DNA from: Struthidea cinerea
Taxonomy: Eukaryota; Chordata; Aves; Passeriformes; Corcoracidae
DNA length: 64,000 bases
Reading direction: 5' to 3'
Assembly (NCBI GenBank): GCA_013397865.1
Contig: VZTI01005237.1
Span: forward strand, 771,009-835,008
The position numbers and the translations under genes are program-made. Under the pieces are notes generated by a model. It was given only the letters and a program-made list of their open reading frames with translations, made no database searches and had not been told where the DNA came from. Shown here one piece after another: positions 24,771 through 37,147 of this stretch. Numbering within the stretch: the first letter of the stretch is position 1; each line of letters starts with the position of its first letter.

Positions 24771-24857
24771 AAAAGGTCCTCATGTCCTGTTGGTGAGAGA
24801 CAATTTGCAAGGACATGTAGTGACAGACAGGACAAGGGGGAATGGCTTCAGACTGAA
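24771..24857 (+). mobile_element. CR1 LINE segment inverted relative to its 3' tail
   Basis: Reads in + orientation as the CR1 region that normally lies just upstream of the neighbouring tail: TTTGCAAGGACATGTAGTGA, GACAAGGGGGAATGGCTTCA and GACTGAAA at its right end. In intact CR1 copies this GACTGAAA leads straight into the segment found at 24526-24770, so the two pieces form one insertion with its 5' part flipped and about 10 bp of consensus present in both. Confidence 0.75.
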
Positions 24858-27800
24858 ACCTTGTCCTTTGTGCAGAGTTGGCACTGGAAAACCAGATGGT
24901 TTCGTAGTCACATATGGAAGTGAACTCATATTTAGAAGTTTCAATATTGAATAAAAATGATAGAATACCTATGCTGAACTGAAGTATTGACATTGTCAAG
25001 TATATATTGAACCCCCTCCATTGGTTTGTGGCAATCTGGGTAAGCCTTTCCCATTAATTACATCCTTCAAAGAAATGGGGGACTTTCCTGCACTTGGGAA
25101 TCTTTAATTTACCTCCTGTATCAGTATCTGAAATGGTGTCTCCTTTTGAAGAGGCACACTCTTATTTGAAATTATTTTCCTGCTTTTTAAGGTATTCGCT
25201 ATCTGAAAAGCATCTACAATGCTTTTCAAGGAAAGGCAGCAATATCATTTGTTTACTTGTCACTTTTCTTGTTTTTCAGAATTGTCCTTAGGTAAATGTG
25301 TGTGAAATTATAATTGCTAGAAAATGACAGTCTGTAAAAGCGACTGTATCCTTCCAGATGATGTGTTTGGCCCTAGGACTCAACCACAGGAAAAACTTCT
25401 CTGTATACTCTCAGGTGTTGTGCAGAGGTATCCTCTCCTCTCCCCTGCCCTGGGAGAAAAGGAGAATTTAGAGCTAATTGATCAGATTATTTTTTTCCTG
25501 GTGTTGTAAAAAGGAAGAACAAGGTGTGAATAATTTGGCACAAAGCATATGGAAATCATGCAAGATGTTATAATTCCTGCTTGCTCTCCCAGACCCGTGA
25601 ACCAGCATTCCCTGCATTACCAACAGTGGGTGAGGGGCTTGGGAACAGCTGAAGCCTGAAAATCCTGTTGGATTTGGTTTAGCACCTGAAAGGAGCAAAG
25701 GACACTTCTGCCAAGGACAAGGAGCAAATGGGTTATTGGAGATGAGGCTGCTCCCATGGAGCTGGGTTTCTCCCTTGCTTTCTCCCACAGGCTGGCAATG
25801 CAGGCTCCTGGGAGCCACAGGTGGAGAGAAGAGCTGCCTCACATAGCTGGGATGTCTCTGGGAGGTGTGAGAAACCCGATAGTTTCTGTTTGCTGAAGCT
25901 ACTTGTTCACCCCTTCATGGGCTTGACAAGCTTCCGGGGATACTTATATCCTACCACCTGGGGAGGCTTCTCATCCCACTGGCAAGCAGCAAAAAACACA
26001 CAGAAAACCAACGTGATGTTAAGCAGAACTCTGCGTTTAGAGAGGATGGAGAGAAATCACATCTGTAATTCCCTGACACCTCCGGAGCAGCTGTGAGTTT
26101 TGCAGGCTCACTTGCACCCCGAGAGCAATCCTGGAACCCCAGCAGAGGTAACCCCAGCTCTGCTCTGCGGGGACACTGCTGCCTGCTGCAGCTGAGCTGT
26201 TTGGTGTAAACATCCCAGGAAACAGAAACCCTTGGCTGGCCATGGCCAGCCCTCAGTTCCCCTCTTCCCCGGCTCACTGGGACCAGCCAATGCAGTTAAA
26301 CACCATTTTTTATGTATTGCCAACTCCATTGCTAAAACATTGAGTGCATTTAACCGAGTGAATCCCCACTGCAGATGGATTGCACAGGCAGTGCCCTGTC
26401 CATCTGCCAAGCTCGCAGAGAAAAAGCACTTGCAGGTATTTTCTCAATTGCCCACAAACTCCTTCTCTCACATTTCTCTTTCCATTTCTTCCTTGCTCCC
26501 CAAAGGTGCAGGTCTCACCCTGGCCCCAGGACTGTTGGTCTGTGGGTTTGCCTGCTGAATTTGGGTGCTGATGAATTGGTACTTGGTTAAGGGAACATCA
26601 GGGAGCACAATTTGAGTAGGGGTAGAGGTTTTCCATCTCAAGGAGCTCGAAATATCTTCTGTGCTGAGAAAGAGACATGGCACGAAGCATTTTTCCTACT
26701 TCTTCCTTTATTCTGGGTCCCACCTGCCTATCAATGAGCTGTTGTTTGGAGGTACAGATGGACTTCCTTTTACTGTACAGCAAACAACAGCATTAACAGA
26801 TTAGAGATTGCTCAGCCTGACACTTCCCAACCTAAACTACAACCAGGGTAAGGAGGCAAAGTGCTCTGAGCCTCGCTGTTTGCTTCATGTCCAGCCAGTT
26901 TATCTGCCAGTACTTAAAAAAAGCAGTTTTCAGTTCCTGGACTGGGAATACCAATCCTTCCCTCCCTAACTGCTAAAGGGTTTCTTCCCTTCCAAGGCTT
27001 CTGCTAGCCAGGATTTTAAAAAGTGGCATTAAATTTTGCTGTCCAGGGAAGGCACCTGTCCCAGGGTGGTTATTTTTAGCAGCAGAGCTGACATTCAACA
27101 CGGTAGCCCGAGTTATAAAGTTGGCCATCATCCTCTCCCTGTGAGTTATGTTTTGCTTCAGTGTGATTAACTGTAGTTAAAAAATGAGCTTGGAGGGCAT
27201 ATAAACAGGAGAGCAGAAGGGTTGCTTGGAAGCATAAATCACGTAAATATTAAATGGGAAAGTACATCCAAATTGGTACTTGTTTGCTCAAAGCTGTTTA
27301 AATTAAGGGAAATACCATCCCTTCTCAAGAAAGAGAGTTCATGATTTCCTCCAACGAGGCCTAAAAAAGCAAAGACCTAAAGTAACACTATAGCCTGAAG
27401 CATCATCAGCGCAGTGAAAGGACAGCAGGACACTTCCTGGCTCCCTCTTTGCTCTCCTCATTGGGACACGAGGAAGGATTGTGGCCATGAGACAAATGAG
27501 TTTAGGAGTCCACCTCAGCAGAAATGTCACAGCTGGACACCCCAGTCTCCCCATTTTCTCTATTGCAGCTTCATGGCAGCAACAGAAAGGAGAGTTTTCT
27601 TTCTTGTCCTGAACGTGAATTTGTCTTTTAATACCCTTGCTCTTGCTAACAACTAACAGTAGGGCAAGAGACCCCAACCCCAAACTGAAATTTTTGAGAT
27701 TTGCAGTATCCCACTGAGTTGATGAGGAAAAAGAGCTGCATTTTTCTTTTCTCAAATTCCAGTGAAAATACAGAGGAAATATCAGCAGAAAGAAAAACTT

Positions 27801-30548
27801 TTTAAAGCCATTTTTCCCACAATCCAAGTGTCCTGGAAATTCATGTCATGTGCCCATCTCCCTTTGCCCATGAGGAAGCTACAGCCGGGGTATTCAAGAC
27901 CACGTGTGTATTTTTCTGTGGCCACACAGGGAGGTTTCCATCCCGAAGCAAGCTCCCACTGGAAGAGGTGCTGCACAAAGAGAACCCCTGCCCAAAGCTG
28001 TGATAGTCCAAGTGTCTGGGAGCAACATGGACTTGAATAATGTCCAGCCATGAAATTTTCCCATTAGTGGGAACAGGCACCATTTTTTGCTGGTGATGAA
28101 ACCGTGGTGATGCACGCTGCTGGATGGCTGGGTTTGCTCAAGGAAATGCGTATTTATTCACCTGTGAAACAAATGCCTGTTTTCTCTGGGTTGAAGTATA
28201 TGCTAGGAACATGCCTCTCTGCATCTCCCGAAAGCAATATCTCATCTTCCAGCTATGATTCAACGCTTCCCTAAGTGTGCTGGCAGCACTCAGTCTGAAA
28301 GGTGATACTGCACCAGGTTTTCCAGTTCCTCACCTGACCAGCGTCATTCACATCTCTCCACCACCATCGGGGCTCTGAATAATGTTCGCTGCTGAATGCT
28401 CACATAATTTTTCATTAGCCACTTCTGTTGGCTTCGTGTCCTTTTTGTACACATAACCAAAATGCATTAACAGTTTCAGTAGGTCCATTAGGATTTTCTC
28501 CCCAGTCTCCCTGGCAAACACGAGAGCATTATCACAGGCTCAGATTTAGTTAACCCCTCCATATGCTGAGCATTTCTCCTCCTTCACTGCCTTCCATGTT
28601 TCCTCTTGCTTATCCTGCTGAGTTTCCTTTTTAGTAATTATTATTAGGGCTGGTTTTTTTTCTTCTTGAATGCCACAAAATGGAAATGCGTAGTTTGGGG
28701 GCTTGCTTTAATTAGGCACTTTTACATAAAATCTGGTATTGCATCTTTGTATGGAACCTGCTTCAAAGAAAACAAGAAAGAATGTTGGGTTGCTCTTTTT
28801 AAGTTCTAAGTTTTTCACTGGTTTTACTCATTGGTAGATTAATTGATGTTAAACTGGGTATGAACCTGGTCTGTAATATTTTTAAATATTAAAAATTAAT
28901 CAAATTATTCCAAGAAAGCAACTCATCAAAATCTGCTTAGGAAGACATCAGGCGGGGATAGGGAGGGTTTGTTTCTCTACTACTTCAGTCCAGTCAGGGT
29001 TTAACACTGACTCAGGTATGGATTGAAGTATGCAGCACATCTGACTAAAGCAGCCCAAGCTCCCCCAGCAGCTGGTTGTGAGATACGTTTAAAAGAGTGG
29101 TGCTTGGGATCACTTGCAGTGCGCTGTCCCCGGCACGGCAGTGTCACAGCCCCGCGCAGTGACAGCCACACCAAAGCCTGCACCAATAAAATCCTCGGGT
29201 GTTTGCCTTGAAAGTGCTCCAATCCTCCATTCGTGCTGCCTCCTGTTTCAAGGCTGGGGGAGATGCGTTCCAACTGCTGCGCCTCAGGCTTGTGAAATAT
29301 TAGATGGTGAAGCTAAACGCGTGTTTATTTTAACAATAACAGCCTTGCATGAGGGGAACCCCTGAAGGACTCGTTCAGCAGGGCCGTGAGTGGCTGTAGC
29401 TGTGGAGCACGGGAAGAGCAGAGCCAAGCCCAGGCTCAGAGCACAGCCCAGGCTCAGCTGCGCTCGTGGGGGAGGGATTGGCACTGCCCAGTCAGTACCA
29501 GCAAGGCCATGTCCTGCTTTCTAAACCCAGCCACGTCCTCTCCAGCACCAAGTCAGTGCCAGTGGCACTGGATGCCGGTGTTTCCCATTTTCTTTTGTTC
29601 AGCTTAACAAATTACAAACTCGGCCCTGCGTTGTTCGCTGTCCTCGGTCCAAGTGTGCAGAGAGATGCTCCTGCAGATCCACATCTCACCTTGGGATTTC
29701 AAACTCACCCAGCAGCCCATGGCTTTCAAAGCTTTGACTGAGTTTGGACTCCTCTCTTATTTTCATTCCTTAACCCAGAGCATTACAGCTGAAACTCAGA
29801 ACCAGCCTCAGAAGGCACCCCAGGTTATTTTTGGTCAATCCAACCTATGAGAGGAGTTTTAAAATTTTACTCGGAGAAAGGGAAAGTTCCAAAAGAAATG
29901 GAGGTCAGATTTGCTGTGCAGGAACATCCAAAAAACTTGGACATCTCTCCGGAGTTTTTCTAGCCCAAAAACCTGTCCTCTAACCTGGAAAGCAAGTGAT
30001 CCCAAATGCCAGCTGGATTAGGAGCAAGAACACTCTCTTGGGTGGTGTAGTTTTGGCCTAAGTCAGCAGCCACAAGCCCAAAGGTGATCATTTTATCACC
30101 TCATAAAAACTTTGGTGTGAGCCAAGTCTCTGAACAGAGGCAATATTTCATCATTTCCTCAAATGGAAAAAGCAAGAGGGACACAGTTGTTCCCATGAGC
30201 TGACCTCGTGAGGGCCAGGGGAGCCCAGATGCAGCTCTGGGCACCATGTGCCACCAGTGACCTGGGACACGGTGGAGACTGGAAGGGGGAATGGTTGCAG
30301 GGCTGCGAAACTGCTGCTGAAGAAAGGGCAAAGGTTTGGATTTGGGCAAGGTGGGAAGAGGACAGGAGAGCTGCAGGGGACAGCGAGGTGCACAGGGTGG
30401 TGACACCCCTGATAACTGTCCTCTAACCTGTAGGGGGGGCATAAAGAGGCAGATGATGGTTTATTGTCTATGTCCCTAGAGAAAGGAAGAGAAGTCATTG
30501 ACCTAAGTCATGGCAGATAGATATTGGAGAACTGACACCAGTTAAAGG

Positions 30549-30610
30549 TTTGGAATAATCTGCCTATGGAAGTTGTCTGTTCTTTTTCAATGAGTTTTTA
30601 AGGAAAGCCT
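30549..30610 (+). mobile_element. Possible old LINE (CR1-like) remnant
   Basis: GGTTTGGAATAATCTGCC, TATGGAAGTTGTCTGTTCT and GAGTTTTTAAGGAAAG follow in the order of the common CR1-type stretch in which an element reads about being a lone sequence ending in GGCTGCC...GAGGTTTT. The match is by eye and loose, and no terminal repeat is seen. Confidence 0.3.
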
Positions 30611-33600
30611 TTCCAAAAGGGACACAGCTTCATCCTGCAGTCAGGGCAATGCTGAGCCTTCTGCTCCCCAGCCCAGAAAAGATGGAAGGAAATGGGGATA
30701 TTTCTTCCTCCCAGAGGCCAAGGTGGAAACAGACCATCATGACTATCCAGGTAGGACAGGGTCCTTTTCCCCCCCTATATCTCATGCAGCTTGTTTGTCT
30801 TTATTTTTTAGCATGCAGGCAAGAGCTTTGGCCTCTGTTCTACCAAGAAACAGAAGATATTTTACTGAGCTGAATTTGCATCTTTTACCAATCCCTTCTA
30901 TTTGCATCCTTTCTTCCTTGGAGACACTAAAGTTGGAGTGTGGGACTACCATCTGCAAATTATTATTGTCTTAACTGGGGTGTAAATATTTTTTTTTTTT
31001 GCTAGAAACCTGCAGCTCCTTATTGATCTCAGCTCACCTTGCCCCCACCCAGGAGGACTGAGTGCCACATGAATAATACAGCACTGCAAATGGGACAGGA
31101 TCAGAGACTGCAATAAGAGTGTAATCTAAGTAAAAACACTGGATCTGTCTGTTTATGGATCTAATAAATTATGTTGGAATTGTGAGGTTATAAATCCAAG
31201 CTGTCCAGTAAACCCAACAACTAATTTGTCAGTCGCTCGTCTAGCAATCTGACTCTCCCTTGCAATTGCTCACCATGCAGATAACAAGGTGCCTTACAAA
31301 TCTCTTGGTTAAATGTCATTTGTTTCAGTGCCATAACATGCTATGGATCATTGCTCACACACAGTAACCCAATTATATTAACCTGTGCAGCAATATGGAG
31401 TAATGACATGACATTAATGCCAGCACTTCAGAGCTTTCCAACAATTTGGTCTTTCCTCCAAAGGGGTTTTTCTCCTTGAGCATCTTTCTCCTTCTTTCCT
31501 CCCTTCCCAATGTTTTAGAGGCAGAACAACACATCTACCCAAACACATCTAAAATCATCACCATTTCCCAAATAGCTGGAGCTCATTCACAGCTTGGAAT
31601 GTGGGTCTGAGCTGTGTTACTTGTTGGAAACTCTCCAAATTCTAAGTGTCGCTGTTCCTTAGGCTCCGACTTCTCTTTGGCATTTTTATAAGGATACCTT
31701 TGAAACACAAACCCTTACACTTTGTCTGTGCTGATCACGTGTTCCCACAGTAGTGGGGGAAAACAGCGCTTTTAAAATACACACATGAAAAAACCCAAGC
31801 CTGTGGAAAGATGAAGCTGTTGTTATTTTCCAGCATCGGAGGGAAAGCTGGCTAAACCCGCCAGCAAGTGCCTTGGCTGATCTGCCTCCTGTTTGCACTG
31901 CTGCAAGAGACACTGAGTAACAACACCGAGACAAGATAAATTTGACAAAATCATGTTGTTCAGGCACCCTGGCTTCTGCATGAGGGCATAAAATTAGTGA
32001 ATAGTTAGTGAATTATTATTTTATAATAATAAACAGAATTCTATTTGTTTTTGAGAAAAGGCAAATGGATTTTGAAGTGTGCCTAAAATTTCCTTCATTC
32101 TTATTGCTGAGAGAAAAAGCCTACTGCCTCATTTCCCTGGCTGTCACTGAAAAAATCTCCAGAGTGCTGTAGAGAGGGTGCAAGAGGGTAACCAGACAGT
32201 TTGGAGAGGGCTGCAGGTCCGAGGGAAAGACGTGAAGGATTTATAGCTCTGTCTCATGGTTGTAGCTGTTTTCCATCATTACGGTGCATGGCGGGGAGGA
32301 GAGGGGACGGATGCTGATCCTTTGGTGACCCTTTACTCTCCAGCCGGTGTCACCACAAGTGGAGTAACGTGCCCACAACAGTCGGGGCTCAGAATATGTC
32401 CCCGTGTTTCTGTGTGTTTATGGCTCTTTTTGGCTTCTGCAGGGAAGGCGAGTAACCCCATCGTAAGCACAGGGCTAAACTTGCTGATATCAGCTAAACT
32501 CAGCTTCTTCCTGTAGGAAGAGTTTCAGTAAGTAAAGAAATAAAGAGGCTCATCTATGACAAATCTTACCTGACACAAACATATTTTGATCAGCCCAACA
32601 GAATCCGTAACAGGCGCATCTAAATATTATGAAGAAATATGTGGTGATCAGCTCCAAATACAGGCCCTGAAATGTACACTGGCTAAATTCTTTCCATTGT
32701 GCTGTTAAATGCATCCAGCTGTCCATACGTTAAAGTTAAATATACTGTACTATAAAGCTGAACTGAGAGTGGAAACTATTAAAATAAACCCAGCTATTTC
32801 CCCGTTCCCCCTCTCCCTCCCAATCAAGTATATTTTAGTTGGGGAAGGAGGAGAGTTATAACAACAATTATTTGATGTGGTGCATGGCAATGTCAGGGAG
32901 AGAGGGGAGAATGTGGCAGGGAATGGGAGCAGCCCCAATCTGATGGGCAAGGAAAAATGGGAATGAATATTCTGGATGACTTCAGAGGAGACAAAGGATT
33001 CTCCTTATGAGGAACAAATAAAACCCTGCCTGGCTGAGTTTGCCATGCATAAAAAAGATAGATGGGAAAAGGCAAAAAGAGAGAGGGATGTGGTCATGGA
33101 TGCGGGGGGGGTTGTAGATAGCCATGATCATCTGTCTCATAAAGGAACAAAATGGTTTTTGTCTTTCAAAAGAGCTTTGGGGTCTATAGGTTGCAAAGTG
33201 TGTCCGAACAACTGATTTTGTTTGGCTCCTTTTTTATCATTATTTTGTCATTAACTGCTGTGGAAAAAGCAGAGATACAACAGCAAGAATGTAACCAGGA
33301 ATGATCTTTGGTTCTTATGGACAGTGCAGATTCCTGTCTCATGTCCCAGGATTAGAATATCAAACTGCAAACTCTTTTATCCAGTACCTTGAGCAAGAGG
33401 AACATGGTAGAAAAGCAATAGCTTATGAAAAATAAGTTTTTTCAAACTAATTTTCACCCCATTTTTCTAAGGAATGACTCTTGTCTTGTCTGTCTGATAT
33501 GCAATTTCCATAAATTTTTCCTACTTTGGTTTTTCAGTCAGCGGAAGACAGATACCAAACACAGTGCTCCTGCTGAGGGAAAGGCAATTACAGCTCAGTC

Positions 33601-36600
33601 CTACCTGTTTGGAGAGGCTGCAGCCAGGTGACCTGTTGGGCCACTTTCCTATCCCAAGAGCCGAAGGATGCAGGAGGAATGGCTGCAAGGGAGATCAAGC
33701 CAAACCCTAATATATTGCATCTTCTTTTGCCACTGTTTTGCTCAAAGCAATGCCCACTCAGAGCAGGGAAATATCTCCTGGTCACTCTGTCGCTGCAGGT
33801 CCCCAGCCTGTGGCAGTCCCTGGCAGCCAGAGGGCTAGTCTTGTTCTCCAGACACAAACCCATTCCTGAGCACTCCACAGGACACTCCACTGGACACTGG
33901 TGCTCCTTTTCATGGTAAGTTTGACAGATATTTTATTATGTGTGATCGTGTTGGCTAACATGCTTCTTTGGAAATGCAAAACAAAACAAATCTGGACAGC
34001 AGAGAAGAGAAATGTGGCTGTGAAGAGCAGCGTGGACTGGTGACAATGCTCTTACAGTCATTTTCCCCTTCCTGTATGTGACTGTGTGTTTAAGTTATTG
34101 CCTGGATGAAGTGGGGGTTCAGGTTTAAGCACCCCGGCCAAGCAAGAGCAAATCAGTTTTGTCCTCCTGTCCCTCTAGGTGAGTAAAAAATGTTAAACTA
34201 AAAAAGAAAGAAAAAGGAAGCTGTTTCAGCATCACTTTTCCAACACTCCAGATGCTGCTCTGTGATGGGTTTGAGATTTATGCCACTGTAGTGCAAACAC
34301 TGACTGCATGGTTCCTGTTTGCTGTGTTGGATACAGCGAGGGCATCAGGACACCATCAGCCAGGGCATTGACACCTTGTTAGGGCTGGGAACCACGTGCC
34401 TTCATATGCCTGATCTTACTGAACTTTGTGGATCCAATAACATGAAATTCAGAGGTGGAAGTGTAGCTTTGCTCTATTCTTATGGAATCACTTGGAAATC
34501 ATCTTTGTTTCCTTTTGTTCTGGTCAGAAAATTCCAGAGCTGTTTCTCTAAATATGAATTTTGCCACAAAAAATTCCTACCGATGAACAACTTTATGCAT
34601 CCCAAGAACATCCATTTCAACAGCTATTTTCAGATTCTAAACAGACCTCGGTTGAAGGCAATGGTCTTCTCTTTGAAGGAGGATGAAAATAATGTCAGGG
34701 TTGGCAGTCAGTAGGACAAGAAGAGCTAGGTTTAATATTCAGCAAGCAAGAATTAGGTGAAACCCTAGGAACAAGAACTGAGGGCTTCATTCAGTGCGGT
34801 TGGGTTCAAACCTTCGTTGGTTCTTCATGCACACAGGACATGTGATTCTGCTTCCTGCTCTCCTCATGTCTGTCAACAAGGTGATTTTCCTGTTCCATTA
34901 AGTAATCCACTTAGTCCCCAGATATTTAATGCTGTGCAACTATCTTGTTGCTGTTTGTCCTCTTGGCAGCTCAGGCAGCAGCACTGCATATCTGAACCCT
35001 TGAGCATGTCTGTGTGGGGGCTCACTCTCGAATGCTGTGAAGGTCACGGCCTCACAAGGTGTCAGTGACAGAGAGGGGACTGTGGAGAAAACTTCTGGGG
35101 TGAGGAGAGGGATGGATGAGTCAGCTGCCTGTAGGGATGCACAGATTGGCACAGAGAGCACCTCGGCTGCTGAGATTTTGCCAAAAAGGAAAGGAAGGTG
35201 GAGGGAGATGTTTCTGATAGGAGATGTCCGGCTTATCTCATTGACACTTTGCTTTGGCATTTTTTAAAATAGCTGTTCCTCTGTCACACTCATTTGGGGT
35301 GCACAGCAATAGCAAAATCAAGTCATGTTAAAATGTCCTGGGATCACACCAGCAGCAGCTTTCATAGCTCAGATGGCCTCAAACCCTTCTCTCATGTCAT
35401 GCACTTGAGATGGGAGTGCAATGTGCTGTTTGCCAAGTGTCAGCTTTCAGGAGCGTTTGGTATCAGCCTACAACTGTCAAAAGGCAAATTAAAGGTGAAC
35501 TGGAGCAATCTGTGCAGTGGAGAGTGTAAATGTGGGAGATCAGAGGGTTTTGATGCCAATCCAAGTTGCTTCCACTCTCCGTACTCCCTGGCTTTTATAT
35601 ATGTATAAAAGCTTTTCAAAAGCCATTTCTATTGCTATCTCGTTATCAGCTCTACATTTTCCCCCCACTTGCCCACTGACTCCCCTGCACACTTTATTTG
35701 ATTCTTTCCATAGGAGAGGTCTTTGTTTCGAAATAAATGAATGCACTTTGCACTTCCACAGCTGGTTTTGATCCAATGCTTTCCAACAGCTTCATAGGGG
35801 GGCTTTCAGCACCTTAAAGAGATGAGAAATTCACTCTTTTACAGCCCAGGGCCCAGTGTCCCAGGGGAGTCATCACAACCTTCCACACTAGGTAGGCACT
35901 TACACCTGTGAACACAGAATTTTACTCTGGCTTTGAAGCATTTTGCTCTCTTCTCGCAGAGCTGGGCTGGGGAGTGGGGAACCAGGTCTTTAGCAGCTCA
36001 GGGACATGAAAGGATGTGCCTTGACGTGCAGCAGCTCAGAGGCAGCCTGGAGGAGTCCCCAGCTCCTCCACCACTCTGTTGTGTCCCTGCCAGGAAACCT
36101 CCCCTTTTCATTTCCCACCCATCCGTGTCAGATGGAGGAAGAACAAAACAGTGCCCACGCCACCCGTGCTAGGCTGGGTTTTGAAGTGTATGGAGAGGGT
36201 CGGTGACTGATTCCCATGGAAAATATGTTGCAAATGGACATTAAATGCTCCCTGGCTCTGCTGACAGCCTCATCCCTGGGTGGCTTAATGGCCTTAGAGC
36301 CTTTCCCTTCCCAAGCTTGATGCAATTGTTTTTTAAAAGCTTCGTAGCCCACCCCATGACAATCTTTCACCAGCTTTAACATCCTTTTTGGTTCAGGTCT
36401 CACAGCATTTGCTAGACTTAAGTAACTTGACAGAGTGAGGATTGTTGGCCTTTGCTCAGGCAGTAGGTAAATAAAAGCCTGGCTCCCTTTTGCTGTGCTG
36501 AGAGTAAAATGATGCATTGACAGAGGGCACGATACATACTCACCTCCATTCATCCCTCCTGTTACTCATTTCCTTCCAAACGCGAGGATGCCCCCGCTCA

Positions 36601-37129
36601 TTCCCTGCTGAGGACACGACCTGTCGAGGGGTGTGCAGGTAAATGGTGTGAGGAGGGGCAGGTGTACCACGGGCCACTGGCAGCGCTCACACCAGAGCTT
36701 CAGAAAGGCACACAATGTAGAAAGCACTGGCTTTTCCCAGGCCTGCTGCTGCCCTTCAGATCACCTTGGAACAAATACGTGCCTCTCCTTCTTCCTCCTC
36801 CTATTCCGATTCCCGATCCTATTCCTATTCCCACACAAATACCTGCATGCCCTGTTTCCCCTCCCATTCCCACATTGCATAGTTGCTAATTTACAGGGTG
36901 AATTTCCACAATTTAAAAAACTACCTGAGGGCACAGGCAAAGCCACAGGATGATATTTGCAGACGGATGTAGTAAAGCCCTGCAGACTTTGTGCCCATCT
37001 GAAACCAAACACTTCCAGACTGGATTTCGGGGGACTCCATGTGGTGGCCATAAACAGTCTGAGATACCCCACATGGACCCTGGTGAACTCCTCAGCTGGC
37101 AGAGACAGGCTGCTTGCAAAATGGTTTAA

Positions 37130-37147
37130 TTTTTTTTTTTTTTTTTT
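37130..37147. repeat. T18 homopolymer
   Basis: Eighteen T in a row. On the - strand it would be an A tail, but no retrocopied gene is recognised to its right. Confidence 0.85.

Noticed and set aside
27339..27827. 162-codon - strand frame
   Set aside because: No domain or family resemblance; not supported by splice or promoter context.
29427..29457. Two copies of AGCCCAGGCTCAG spaced 18 bp apart
   Set aside because: Only two copies in a CAGG-rich stretch; too little to call a tandem array or a functional element.
34319..34714. 131-codon + frame
   Set aside because: Starts at a non-ATG codon, no recognisable domain, length within chance expectation for this many bases.
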